A stretch of DNA of 64,000 bases from Isoetes taiwanensis (Eukaryota > Streptophyta > Lycopodiopsida > Isoetales > Isoetaceae), in the NCBI GenBank assembly GCA_021234155.1, contig JAJEKV010000075.1, forward strand, positions 3,279,280-3,343,279. The letters run 5' to 3'. A program made the translations under genes and the position numbers. Shown one piece after another: positions 34,560 through 47,270 of this stretch (positions within the stretch are counted from its first letter, which is position 1; each line of letters opens with the position of its first letter). The notes under the pieces are model-generated. The model saw nothing but the letters and a program-made list of their open reading frames with translations. It had not been told where the DNA came from and ran no database searches.

Positions 34560-35363
34560 CTCAATCACTTTGATTCCCTAAAATTGGGGTGTCCAATAAA
34601 CATAGGAGATTGAGGCCAATCTCCTTGACAAATACCACTTATAAGGTATTAGCCAAGATCCCGCCAATAGATTAAAGGCTTGCCTTATAAATGTTATAAA
34701 TCCATGTCGGTGCCGCTTTCCTCCCCAAAGACATATTCTTGACAATTACATTGGGGCTCTTTGAAGGGCTACATTGGAATAAGTCATGTCCAAGCAAGAA
34801 TGTCTATTGCTCAAGTTGGGATTTCAAGAGAGCATATGATACTATCGGTTAAGTTCTTGGAGAAAGCTATGGCCCACCTAGGATTATCCGAAAAAGGTGT
34901 ATCAAAAAGTCTTTGGATTCAATTCAACAAAGAACCTCGGCTTTATTGTCAATGGTGCAACTCTTGACAAAATTCCGGTGCAGGAGAGGGTAAGGCAAGG
35001 TTGTCCTTTAGCCCTTACCTTTTTCGATTCTTTGCCGAGAAATGCTCACAAAATTAGTACTACAAATGCAAGACAAAGGAGACATTCAATCACTGCAACT
35101 ACCAAAAGGGGAAGGTACCTTTTCCATAATGCAATATGCTGATGATACCTTTGTTTTTTTTTGAAGGAAGGAGAAAGTCTCCAAAAATTTCTTGCAGCAA
35201 TGGAAAGGTTTGGCGATGCGGTTTTACGGAGTTTGCTTGAACAAAAATAAAAGTGCTATAATATTGGATTCTGAGGAGAAAACCATGCAAGGGATTAAAG
35301 TGTTAAGTAAAGATGCAGGTACTGTCATATAAGGTATCCCTTTGTCACTAAACTCTACATTGG

Positions 35364-35631
35364 TTTGGGTGCATATTCACACGGGGGGTGACTCCAGGCA
35401 ACGAGAGCTGTTGGATAGGCATATTCACCCCTTATTCCTTAATCTACAGCGTACGTATAGTTCCTCATTTGTGGGGTATGCAAGTACAAAATTTGCTATA
35501 CTGTATAACAAGATTCGCAAAATACTATAAGATTTCAAGCGGAATACTATATGGTGTTGATTTCGTACATGCAAAATACAATTATGAGGGCTCTGTACGC
35601 CCTCACGTCACTTCGTGAATATGCACCCAAA
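35364..35631. mobile_element. MITE-like element, block B copy
   Basis: The left end TTTGGGTGCATATTCACAC is followed by GGGGGGTGAC, matching the copy A right arm perfectly; the right end ATGCACCCAAA has lost bases in the arm. 268 bp. Comparing both copies shows which arm of each is changed. Confidence 0.7.
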
Positions 35632-36460
35632 TCAAAGGGGGATTTAATTTAAATGTTTGGACCCAATGGTTGTGTTAATTAATGTCAATGGTAGTTATGT
35701 GTTGGTTGTCAATGTCAATGGTTGTTATGTGTTGGTTGTTATGTGTTGGGGATTTAATTTTTTATATGTTGGATATTAATGGTTTGTGTTGCAAAAAAAA
35801 AAATCTTTGGCCCCTTCCGGGCCTTAGGACGCCACCCGGGTGTGACAAAAAATTAGAATTTAGAAAAAAAACTAGAATTCATTTGAGGCTTTCATCACAC
35901 ACGTAGCTTTTTGAATTTGATCACAATAAAACAAATAGAACATAAGTAAAAGTTACCATAAAGATGAAGCAAGATTGATCCCATTATTACAGAAAGTCAT
36001 AAAGTTTGCAACACCCATACACAAACATTTTCAAGCTGGAATTCAAGAGCGACCTTTGGCCTCCATGGATTCTTGTGGTGAGAAACAAAAGTGGGAAACT
36101 TTTACGAAAGTTAGCACAAGGATCTAGAAGCCTTGAATTTGCTTAATAACCTTGCCTCAAAATCTAAAAATGCATGGTAATTTTTACAAAGCTTCATTCG
36201 GAATGAGCCATAAAACAATATCCAATAAGCGCAATCCTATATTAATCACCGGTAGGATGTGAAAGCCTACCAAACCGCCGAAAAATTATTGTTTTAGAGT
36301 AGATAACTTAACCAAACATATACATATCATACACTATCAAAAGATCTCAAAGAGAAACTTTCCAACATATAAAAAACATCTTAAACAAAAGCTACGGATC
36401 AAAAGTTATGATAAGAAATGTGTGTTCCGTGGGAACGCACTACATCTCTCGCCCTTCAAA

Positions 36461-36652
36461 CCCTTCATGTGCCCATTATGCACCACACACACACAAAAGG
36501 GCTTTTGTTGTGAGCCATTGATTGTTGACCATTGGAAAAAAAAAAAGGCTAAAATCAATGGCCCTTCATGTGCCATTATACATCCTGCAAAAAGAAGGGC
36601 TTTGTTGTGAACCATTGGTTGTTGACCATTGAAAAAAGGCTAAAATCAATGG
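36461..36652. repeat. Tandem repeat of about 100 bp, block B copy
   Basis: CCCTTCATGTGCC starts at 36461 and 36562; counterpart of 18863-19063. The second unit is shortened by loss of bases in the CACACAC and A-run parts. Confidence 0.75.
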
Positions 36653-38425
36653 CTGAAATTATGCACTCTAGATGTGCGCGATTAGTACATCCATTTGAAT
36701 ACATACATCCGAAATCATAGGAAAACCTTGGTGAAAAGCATACAAGAACACAAAGAAAACCCCCCGTTATTATGCTACATATTGAAAGGCCTTTTGGGAT
36801 CAATTGTGACTAGGATCAAAAAGAAGTTGGGATCATATTCCTCCTCTCTGTCCTTGGCGGGTAGAATTCAAATAGCAAATGCTGTTATAGGAAGCACTCA
36901 TGTATATTTCTCCTACTCGTAATAGGGGGATAAAAGCATCATATGGTAAGATTGAAAACGTTATCAGAAAATTTCATTTGGCAGGGGTCCATAAAGTTGC
37001 ATGGAATGATCGACTAAGTCCAAGAAAGAAGGTGGGATGGGATGCAAAGATTTATTTCTACAGGCCAAGCTTCGGCTGCTAAGATGATTTGGAAGCCATC
37101 TGAGAATAATTCCCATCCCGGTAAAACGTGGTTAGGATGCTTGGGTATTAGGAGTCTTACCCCATGGCGGCCATAGTCTCAAGCATCAATTACACGATTA
37201 CGCATTCTTCCAATTTAATCCTTGTCCAAATACTTCCTCCATCCTTAGAAGAATGTTCGGGGCTTGGAATATGGCCTCTCTTTTTGCTATAAGCCTCCAA
37301 TTGTTGACACCAAAGCCAAAGAGATAAATTTCTTTTGGCATCCGTATTGTTGATAGTGAAACTAATTATCTCGCACTTATGCATCCCCGAAGTACATACA
37401 ATGGAATCAGGCGGATTGAGGACAGATTGGAGATCTTTGGGATGAAAACACATGGCTGGAAACCATGGGAAGTAATAGTAAGAGTTGACCAAAGGATCAA
37501 ATCTAGACAAATTGATATACAATACAAGTTGATGGAAAAATTAGACATGTGGACGAAGATTAGCTAGTACCACCAATCAGTAACATTTAAAAGGTAAAGA
37601 AATATGCTAGAGTAAAGTCCGATCTACAAAGCTTTAATCAGTCACAAGCCTTCCAAGGCAACTCTACTTTGGAATTGTGAAGAAGAGACATTGAAGCGGT
37701 TGTATGCAAAAGGGATGGAAAAGCTACAATGCAAACAAGATCAAAACTTTTCGGTGGCTGATTTTACACCAAGGGCTAACAACAAACTACAAAAAGACAT
37801 AAATGGATCCTAATATACGGATTATTTGTCCATTGGGTTGTGGTGAAATAAAAACATCCAACCATGTGTTCCAATGTCCCTTGGATTATGGAATTAAAGG
37901 CTGGTCAGCTGTGTTAATAAAGGGAACAATTGGAGGTCGAGGGTCTTATAGAGTTTCCTCAACACGCATAACGGGATTTTTTTATGTACAACAAGGTCAC
38001 TAGGCTCTTCGGTCAATTTTGGAAACACCGAGGAACGGGGTGGCTATGGAAAACAAGAATCCCAACATTATATGGCTAAAACAAACATTTTTCACAATTA
38101 GCAAACACAAATTGGCACATAAGTCCTTGAAGGAAAAAATTATGATTAGGATGGAATGCCTTTGGTAGATTTGAGGGGGTAACTATGATTTCTTTGTTCT
38201 TAATCTAATGATGATGATGACATGTTACCTGATGCCATGAGGAGGCCCCGATGGGGGCCCGGCGGGAGGATAGGAAGTATGGCGGAGACTTCAGGATAAT
38301 GGCGAGGACACAAATGGGCCGAGGAGTGAAGAAAGGGGACCTCTTCATTCAGCTAAAAGCAGGAAGTCATACATCACGACTGCTCTAAAAGGATTCTTAA
38401 GAGGTGAACATGGAACACAATAACC

Positions 38426-41400
38426 TTAGCCCTTTTTTTATGAACTTTGTTTCATAGTGGCAGCGAGGCTCGCGTCCTCTTGCTCCTGGATTTCACAAAT
38501 TACCGGTGACAAAGCTTCGATGAGCTCTGCGAATATCTTTGGCGAAACGGTGCGGGGATCGACCATCACCGGGGATCTAATTGATGCACAATAGAACTTG
38601 TGCGGAAGTATTAAAAGCGTCTCTATGATTTTGATACTCATATATGTTTCTCTATCGTATGATCAGAATTTTGGCACTACTCTAGTACTAGGAATGTGCT
38701 TTTTACCCCAGTACCGCCAAATGGTATATTCCTTATTTATGTAATCTTTTAGTATTATAGAAGTCACACCTTGCCTCCAAAAAAAAACTTACACTCCAAA
38801 ACTCCAACGAATTACTTCAAATCGTATCTCGTGGCAAAAGAACCAAACTCTAGCTAAACATAATTCAACTTTTGTGCCCTTGCAAAGAAACCCACACTGA
38901 ATCGGTGAAAATGACACATACGGCTCAAACATAAGAGCTTACCATAAGTATCATGTACTTCAAATTAAAAAAAAAAACCCTTCTGCCTTACACATGTATT
39001 ATATGAACACAAAATGTGAACCCTCCTTGAACACAAGCAAGAAGCATGTACCTCGACCTCTACCAAGTCTCCATAATTGTATAAGTTTGCGGGAACTATG
39101 AATAGGTGAATTCATTTGTTTTGATAATTGCACTCTAATTTTTGCAAAAGCTCCTATGGTATGCAATTCTTGGTTAAAACATTTTCTTGCTTAAAGTCCA
39201 GAAATAAGTTTTTCGCGTAATGGAGATTCACAGACCAAGATTATTATCGTGTGTGCCACCTATATATATGACCTATTATAATATCCAAAATGGCCATCAT
39301 GGCCCCTCATTGGGGGGGGACATTATGAGCCAATGGCATCTAACGTACACCTCACCCACCTGAAAGACCAACAATCTAGATACAATGTCGCCATGCGAAT
39401 GAAAGCTTCCTCTAAGGGAGTATAACCTCCGCGATGTTGTAAAAATTCATTCTCCCCAAAATTAGAGGCTTTTAAGAAATTCTTAATCCGACAACATTTT
39501 TAGATTTTCTCAAAATTAAAGGGGTTATCGATGAAAAGGAGATATATATTTAATAATTATCGCTTTTTTTGAGAATTAAAAATATCTTGGTGTATCAAAA
39601 AACTAAATTGGATGATGTCATTGCATTTGCCCAAAGTATGTCAGTTATCCATACAAAAGAAGATAATTACAATAACATCGTAGTAGAATACAAACGACAT
39701 TTTACCTCTCGACAAAAATAATCTTATTGAAATAAAATAAACCGATTTCTTCGCATATACCATCCTCTCGAAAGGTATCTCACGAGTGCCTTTATTATTT
39801 CTTCATATACCATCCTCTCGGTATTTTTTTATGCTGCTATGCAGTGTTATTCTACATAATGTCTGATCCTGACAGTAAGAGGCTACATTTTGCCACGGGT
39901 ACATTAAAAGCTTTTATACATAGAGTAGATTCATTGAAATAAGAATTGGTTGCCCAACACTCAACTGTGGAATTTGACCCAATAACTTACTATAAGATCC
40001 CAAATGGTCTTGAAGTAATGATACCTGCAATTCCGAGACAATAGAAGATAAATAATAAAATTTCCATTTCTTTAAGACTGGGCATCATCACCACTATTAC
40101 ATGCATACTATTTGAAGATCCATTTTCAAATAGTCCGCACTTTTATAGTTTATCTTTGAAACCATTCCAACATCAAGAATTCCACCGTTGGGCAACCAAG
40201 GAATATATGGTTGCACATGTTTGCTTTTGATGGTGGGAAATCTAATATATGAACATAGAAGTTTAGGAAAGAAGTCCCATGCATAGTGTATTGATGTTTT
40301 CACATGAAATCTGAGTTTAGATGGCAAATATGGCATTCACTTCACTTCATTTTTAAATGGCAATATGACATTCACTTCACTTCAATTTCAATCCCTTTAA
40401 TGAAAACACTCGCTTGTGTTTGCATATCTTCCATGATATGTATGTGTGGATATAAACATCTACCTTTTCTCCAACTACAAACGACCATTCTTCCTAAACT
40501 TCAAAATAGCCATTAAATTTACATGGCAAAAGATTCCCTTTGCAACCAAAAGAGTTTGCCTGTAGGCTTCCAAACAAAAGCATATCTAGCAATAAGTTAG
40601 CTTCTACAATCTTCTCATTTACTGACTTTTTCGCCAATATACAATGTTTAGAAAGTTTGTCCGAGAAAAGACACAATATGTCAATAAAAAAAATCTCTTC
40701 CTTGCTTTCTCACCTTGGGATCGAGGCATATACATTGCACAATATGCTCAATTCATGGTTGAGAATCAGCTGCATTTTTACCTCTTATTGATAAAAATCA
40801 TCTCCATTTCATCAATGGCCGAATAAACAATCCAGGGATCATATGATGAACTTATGGCAAAGCAGTCCACTTCTTAAAGATGAATGAAATATTACGAAGC
40901 TTGAAAGATGATGCAATGGAAAAGCGAGGGATAAAACAGTCTCTAAAGCTCAATCCGATTGGTGAGCGATGTACTTTCTCGCAAATAAACTTTCTCTAGT
41001 GGAAGAAAAACGCACGAGACAAAGAAAGGTTAAACAAAGTCGATTAGCTTGTCAAGCAAAGAAAACGCGTGAGACATGAGTCATTAGCTGGGGTCTCTTA
41101 GAAGGTTAGTACTTATAACAACATTTGAACTCTCTATCATTTCAAATTCTGAGTTGATAAAGTGCCCTCGATTCGCGGATATACAAAGGCAGACTGGGGA
41201 GGCCCACCCGGTGAGGTTACTGTTCTCTCAAAGTTGATATGCTCTTATGTTTTGAAATTGAAGCGTGAGATGGATCGAGATCATTGTCATTTTGATTCGA
41301 GAAGGGTGAAGTCTAAGAAAAACATTTTACATATGTCGGGTTATGACAATAAACATCAAGCCATTGTTTCTTTTTGTAAGCCCGTCTTCCCCGGATATAA

Positions 41401-42729
41401 TTAGCTTCGATGGGAATAAACACTTTCGTTGCAAATTAGGTCAATTATAAGGCTTATAGCTCACAAGCCCGAGTAAAAAAACCAAGCTTCAAGACACATG
41501 ATACTACATGATAACATATTGTATTACGTTTTTAAAACATCGTTGAGATGAGATCTCTCAAAATTAATGCGCCAAAGATCGGATCACTATGCTCCTCAAA
41601 ATGAATCAAGTTGAACGGGCAGGTTCTAGCGGAATGAAAAAGGTCTAAAGCCCGACTCCTTCTTTTACGGTAGAAAACATGCATTGGCAAAAATACTTAC
41701 AATACCAAAGAAGAGAACTAGTGATTGAGAGGTTATTCCAAGCCCTTTGCGCAACGCATTTTAGACCAAATATTGCAATGTCCGGACCATCAATAAGTAT
41801 TTGGCATGCTTCGGGCTCCACAAAACATAAAGTATTAAATATGCATGATTTCCTTGCACCTTTGTTCCAACCAACAACACCAAGTTTCTCAATTGATTTT
41901 AGGCTTACTCAAAAACCATGAAGAACCACGGGAGTTCAGGCCTATAGCACATGAACCTCAATATTTTTACGAGGAGGACCACCACGGAGAGGGGCGGTTG
42001 TTCTTCTCTACAATAAGAAGCTTCCGATAGGATATCTATGTATATTCCCCACTCTACCATTTTCGAGCAACTAGCAACACGAAGAACTCTTTAACAACCT
42101 GCAAATAATAATGTAAGCGTTAATATTCCACGATTAACTTTCATCTACTAAAATAAGGATCAAAAGCTTATGGTCTCTATCATCTAAACGCATTAGTGGT
42201 ATCCGACATGGAAAAAATATTACCAATTGGTCCGGTCAAGGGAAGTAAGAACTTGCGGGGAAGAATAAGTACATCGGAAAAAAATCATCCATAACCCTCC
42301 ATAGCCATAGCTTCACAGTGAGTGCACCATATGAACTCGGATCTACCTAAGAGGATTCTATTGCTTTTGCACATAAAATGTTTGAATCACGTGGCGATGT
42401 CTCAAGAGAAGAAAGGAACAAACAGCGACTTGTGGAAGATCTCTTCCGCTTGCAAAGGAAGAAACTTCGAGGCGATGTTGACACCGGATGCCATATTTTG
42501 CACGTACTGAACAGCGAGAGGATGGCCCAATAGTGCAAAAGGGGCCGGCCGAGATTGGTGTGGATTTACGGGGAGGAGAGGTGTAGCATTTTTAGGCGGA
42601 TTTGCAAGGGCTTTGTTAAGAGTTGTGATTTTTAAGGCTATGGGGCAAAATGGTGGAGGCGGCTAATTGACGAATCTAGCCATAGCTATGGCCTTCTCGG
42701 GACCACCACTTCCAACCAACGGGCGTTAA
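38426..42729. other. Unassigned AT-rich region, no gene recognised
   Basis: 4.3 kb outside the duplication. Several open frames of 60-83 aa (for example 40540-40791 + and 38438-38641 -) have no recognisable domain and no codon pattern that convinces me. Small repeats are visible: CATATACCATCCTCTCG at 39754 and 39804, and an imperfect 36-bp pair beginning ATGGCAA at 40321 and 40357. A G-run lies at about 39315. Decayed transposon sequence is the likely content, but I cannot name it. Confidence 0.4.
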
Positions 42730-42940
42730 AAGGGATCTCCTTTCTCTCTCTAGCGCCCTAGCACTTTCTCTCTCTAGCCCTCTCTGACCTCACTTTCTCT
42801 CTCCATTCCCTCTCTTACCTTCTTCCTCCACTGCTATCTCTCTAGCCTTCTTACATCCTATTTTCCTCCTCCTCTATCTCTCTAGCCTTCCCTTCCCTAC
42901 CTATCTTCCTCCTTGCTCTCTCTCAACACCTTGCCCTGGG

Positions 42941-43082
42941 TCTCTCTAAGCGACCCATGGCGCGCCAATGACTTGTTCCGGATCCTAGCATGCTCAAAAT
43001 GGGGATGTCGATCTCTCTAAGCGACCCATGGCGTAATGACAATGACCCGGATCCGGATCTAGCATGCTCAAAATCTTGCGGG
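42941..43082. repeat. Imperfect tandem repeat of about 71 bp in the LINE-G 5' region
   Basis: TCTCTCTAAGCGACCCATGG at 42941 recurs at 43012, each followed by CCGGATC..TAGCATGCTC. It may be an internal repeat of the LINE 5' UTR or a local duplication. Confidence 0.7.
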
Positions 43083-43354
43083 ATGCGTAGCCTTCTCTGC
43101 TTGTGTTAGTCCTTTCCCATCTAAGCCTATTCCAAAAAGCACATTCAAAACCAAGCCCATACCAAAAACATTCCGGCCGGCGGCCCGGAACCTCCCCCAC
43201 AAGTTGAACCCCCAAACCCCCGCGTGCCAACCAGGCGGGCATCATTTGTGCTTTTAAACATCTTCCAATTCTTCATAGCACTTTAGTTCTTTAATCCCCA
43301 TCCATACCATACAACTTCATGGCTGCTTTTTAGTAGCCCCCTGCCCGCCCCCAT

Positions 43355-44560
43355 TTGAGGGAGATATTATTCCCCCGGCCCGGCCCCATGTCCCCCACCT
43401 CGGGAGAACTGGGGGGAGGGGTCAGCCACAAACGGCCCCTGGTCGACATAACAAAGAGGGGGAGAAACCTCTTCCATGAGGAGGGAAGTCTCAAGGAAGG
43501 CCCACCCACGAGATTGGCTCCGGAGATGGATGAAGGTCGCTCAAGCTCGACACAGCAGACGAGGGGCCATGGAAACAGCCGGAGGAACATCGAATACCGG
43601 GGAACCCTGATTGCGGGATTGACAAAGCAGAGATAATCCCGGCATCCCATGTGCTCAAAAGACGGCTTTGGCGGTGGAAAGGCAACGGGTTCTGAACATG
43701 GAGACCCGCGATGCGGCTGCTTAGAAGATCTGCCATGGGCCCACTTTGAGAGGCAAGGATAAGCGGGGCCTTGTCACCCGCGAAGCTCGCGTGGATTCCC
43801 TCCTCACCACCGTGGGAGACTATGGCATGCGATGCGAAGGGTGTGGAGCAGACATTTGGCAACTATTTCCGCCCGAAGCCCAAGCCGAGGTAATACCCTT
43901 TGTGGATACGTAAACGCCCGTCAAACCATCGTCGAAGCCAACCGTGCAGTGGTGAACCCTCCGAGTAGAACAGAGACACAAGATCGAGAGATCCAGAGCT
44001 CAAAGCAACCATTGCCCAAAGAAGGCGGCGGCCTCCGTGCTTTCGAGTCCATGAACACCGCGGCCTTTGCACAAAATGAGTTGGCCCGGCGGCCCAGATT
44101 CCAAATGTGAGCTAGGGCTCCCACTCGGCGGCAGAGGGGCCTTTAACAGGGCAGCCAAGCGCCGTGCCCCACGTACCCGGGAGTGTCGCCAAGCAGCAGA
44201 CAGACGCCACCACCTCCTCCATCCTGCGGCAGACACCACACCGCCCTCGCCAGGAGCAGCCCACACACCCGCCCAACAAAGGCCACCGCCGGGGCGGCCC
44301 AATGTTGCCCCTCACCCCGGCGCGAGGCTAGGAGCTGGGCCCATAATGTGGTGGTGCGGACTTTCGAGGAGCAAGGAGAAGATCTCACCAAGCCGATTCG
44401 TGATGAGATCCTATCCTCAATGGCATTCCCGGATCATGGCATAAATTGCTAGAGCGAAGCCCCTTTAGGCTCGGGCCAAGATGATCGCCTCTCACAAGGT
44501 TGTCACCTCTACCGGGCGCATACGCGAAGTGCCGAGGCCATCCCGGCCGAGTAGACAACC
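43355..44560 (+). pseudogene. LINE-G ORF1-like region, copy C
   Basis: GC-rich with several broken frames. A segment reads GLVTREARVDSLLTTVGDYG then MRCEGCGADIWQLFPPEAQA (43770-43900), with one CxxC pair, and a proline-rich stretch follows (44183-44330). I do not recognise a named ORF1 domain; the assignment rests on position before the endonuclease. Confidence 0.35.
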
Positions 44561-44908
44561 TATGGGATCGCTCAGATGTTGACCGTGATCTCACCCCGAT
44601 GCAACAGAGTCCCACGGGCAGCAACGGCCTGTGTCGTGGACGCCCGCCGTCGGGGGGCCGCAGTCTTGTCCGGGGTAAGCCAGATTTTCGTGTGGGCCAC
44701 CGCCGGGAGGTAGCCGAGGCACGCGTCAGTCGGCCGCCACTCCCCGGGCCGGGCTGCCGCCGCCGCTGCCGGGTGTACTCCCTATCGCACTCCTCCCCGC
44801 CTCCTCATTGCTTGCTTTCGGTAAGCCCGCTGACACCGCTCCCACGAATCGGGACCAGATCATGGCGTCCACATCGAGATGCCCGCCAAAATAGGAATTG
44901 TGCCTCGG

Positions 44909-45420
44909 ATGGTGTCTTGGAACTCCTCGGGGCTTCCCAGCGGAAAAGCGGGAGTCTCAACTCTATTGCACCGATATGGATCTCATTTTTCCTCATGGAA
45001 ACATGGAGCATCACGAGAACACAGATCGCCCGGACCTCCGAACTATCTCAGATTTCTGGTGTTCAATGAGTGCACAGGGCAAGCGAGGGCATGGCGGGGT
45101 TTACTGCTACTACCCGTGCAACCTTGAGGCACTTCGATCTCGTTGCACAAAGCAGGCAGTACAATCGCTACTTGTGGAGCGCAAAGATGCGGCATGGCGG
45201 TGGCGACACTCTCCTCATAGCGGCATGCTACTTTTCCACATCTGAGAGCAACTTTATAACACTCATTGGATGTGGATCGATTGGAGCCTTATGTCGATCT
45301 ATATGATGACATCTGGCAAAGCAAGACAAACAGCTTAGGCGGGGTTATGTTGTTTCGGCGACTTTAATGCACCACGAGCCGAAAGCAGGTTCAAATTTGA
45401 GCCGGCGGAGGGCGTCTTGC
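44909..45420 (+). pseudogene. LINE-G APE-type endonuclease, copy C
   Basis: MVSWNSSGLPSGKAG opens at 44909; a shifted frame gives FFLMETWSITRTQ, and FGDFNAPRAES (45354-45386) is the GDFN catalytic motif. At least two frameshifts lie between the motifs, so no intact protein is made as written. Counterparts are at 12755-13240 and 30386-30824. Confidence 0.7.
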
Positions 45421-46139
45421 GGCTGAACCCCAGGTGGTGGCTTGGTCATGATATCGGATAAGCAGACCATATTTCGGCTATATGGCGTGCGCTTGTTCGA
45501 CGTCGGTAGTATCTTTGACCCGGTTATCGCCAATGGGTTGGTGCAATGGCCGCCTTCCACCGGGCCGTGACTTGTAGACGTGAGAGAACCAAGGGGCGGC
45601 TCGGTGTGGGATTATCTGGCCGGTTGAGGAACCCGGTGCGCACCGTTACTCATTTTCCATCGGGGACGCACGCATTCGGACGAGGAAGTAGACTCACCAC
45701 CGCCCCCGCTTCATGCATCTCCAAAGGGAAGCTCCCGTGCACCTCACGCCTCAACACCTTTGGGTGCCTCACCAAGCCGGACTACGCCGTCGCGAGGGAC
45801 CTATGCCCACCGCTTGAGCATGATCTCAAGGGGATCTGCCGCAACTCCCCACACTTCAAGAACACCAAGCCACCGGGACTCCACCGCCGGCCGACGCCGC
45901 AAAAGATGCTTTGGGAGAGGCCGCCACGGCAAGCCTCGTGCACCACCACCTTTCCCTCAACCGATGGTTTGATGATGAGTGCTCGAGCTCAAACGACACT
46001 CCGTAAGTCATCGATCCATCTCTCGCCCACAGTGCCGCCGGGCCAATACCGTTCCTTTCTCAAGAACAAGAAGGCCGATATACCTCAAGTAGAGCACATC
46101 AGAATGATGTTTGGTCTCCCCGACCGCACCCCGTGACAT

Positions 46140-47270
46140 TCGAGAAGGGTCTTGAGCAAGCCTGCACAGCCCACGGGAACATCACCCTGAGCAATGGGTA
46201 CGCATTACAAATAGCGTATGACCCGCCGGGGCCGCACCAGTCCCTCCACGAGATAGGCATGGCTCGTTATCACAGAGGGATGTCATCATGGGCCTACAGC
46301 CCTAGCTAATAGGAAGGCGCGATTTAGATGGCATGCAGCAGAGCTTCCTGGAATGGGCGGGCCTCCACCAAAGCCTGCTCTCACGGCATTGTTCAATAAA
46401 GCATTGCGAGAAGGCTTCCCTTTTAATGGACCACTAGTAGAGTAGTGCCCATATACAAAGCGTGGGACCCTCAATGTCCGCCAACCACCGCACTATTATG
46501 GTCAGCTCTCTTTTGCAAAACCGCTATCGGCATCCTTGAGCAATGGGGCGACAATATGGGCGAGGAAACGGAGGTGCGAAGCCTACACAGTAGGCTTTTC
46601 GGCCCGATATTCCAATTATTGATCATATCTTCACTCTGCGCACATTGATTGAAGATAGCAGGAATCGCCGGCAGAACCTGTACTGTTGTTTCGTGGATTT
46701 TGCAAAGGCATTCGACACAGTACCCCGCAATAAGCTATGGGACAGATTGCGGCAGCTGGGGACCCCCCTGGACTTGCAGAATGCAGTATATAGGCTCAGT
46801 ACGAGGCATGCTCAGGCCGTATCACATCAGCAAGACCCGGTGACCTGTTAGCATTGAGTGCGCCGGGTTGCCCCCTCTCCCCCACACTCTTTGGCCTGTA
46901 CATTGATCAGTTGGAAGATTGGCTCTCTGAGCATGGAGGTGCGGGCGCACATATCATGCATCACACAATCCGGCAACTCATATATGCTGACGATGTCAAC
47001 CTCATGGCCTATACTCCAGAGGACATGCAACGTCACCTGGATGCTCTTGACACTTTTGCCAATTCACGGCATGCAAGTTAACTTGGCCAAAACTAGGTGC
47101 CGTTAGTTGCATCATCCCGTCGACCAAGGCTTCCCACATTCACTTACCGGGGGCAAGAGGTAGAGGTGGCTCCGACCTACAAGTACTTGGGGGATTGAGT
47201 TCTCAACTACCACCCATTGGGATGCGCTATCGCTGCGGGTCACCGCGGGTTGGAAAGCACTATATGCCAT
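46140..47270 (+). pseudogene. LINE-G reverse transcriptase, copy C
   Basis: Readable motifs: NLYCCFVDFAKAFDTVPRNK (from 46675; motif A), LWDRLRQLGTPLDLQNAVYR, then after a stop near 46850 GCPLSPTLFGLYIDQLEDWL, RQLIYADDVNLMAYTP (YADD at 46984-46995), NLAKTR and YKYLG. The VDF.KAFDTVPR...GCPLSPTLFGLYID pattern is unlike LINE-A and the common angiosperm L1 type (RQGCPLAPYLFLI). The catalytic aspartates are present, but stops and shifts break the frame. Confidence 0.8.

Larger units (their letters stand above)
20826..38425. repeat. 18 kb direct duplication, copy B (noisy copy)
   Basis: Collinear with 2846-20825 and directly adjacent to it. It differs by many small indels, concentrated at CAG/CTG, CG and homopolymers, while some stretches are identical, e.g. 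33178-33679 against 15601-16102. Open frames that are intact in copy A are broken here. At 27300-27790 the sequence alternates between two different parts of copy A. A real tandem duplication is possible, but an assembly or consensus artefact is at least as likely. Confidence 0.85.
34560..38425 (+). mobile_element. LINE-A, copy B
   Basis: Counterpart of 16979-20825 with the same nested MITE and tandem repeat, hence the same insertion history. Reverse transcriptase motifs are recognisable only in fragments (AMAHLGLSEKG, RQGCPLA, YADD region near 35137-35150) because of frameshifts. The C-terminal/zf-RVT part runs from about 36740 to 38150 in pieces. It ends at ACACAATAACC near 38424, where the match to copy A stops. 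Confidence 0.8.

Noticed and set aside
20826..38425. RIP-like or deamination mutagenesis of block B
   Set aside because: The changes are not mainly C to T or G to A; they are indels and A to G or T to C changes at CAG/CTG plus homopolymer shifts.
41162..41404. Copia RNase H-like fragment (TKADWGGPPGEV)
   Set aside because: Only a short resemblance to the DADW.G pattern; the neighbouring residues do not match and no integrase or RT was found nearby.
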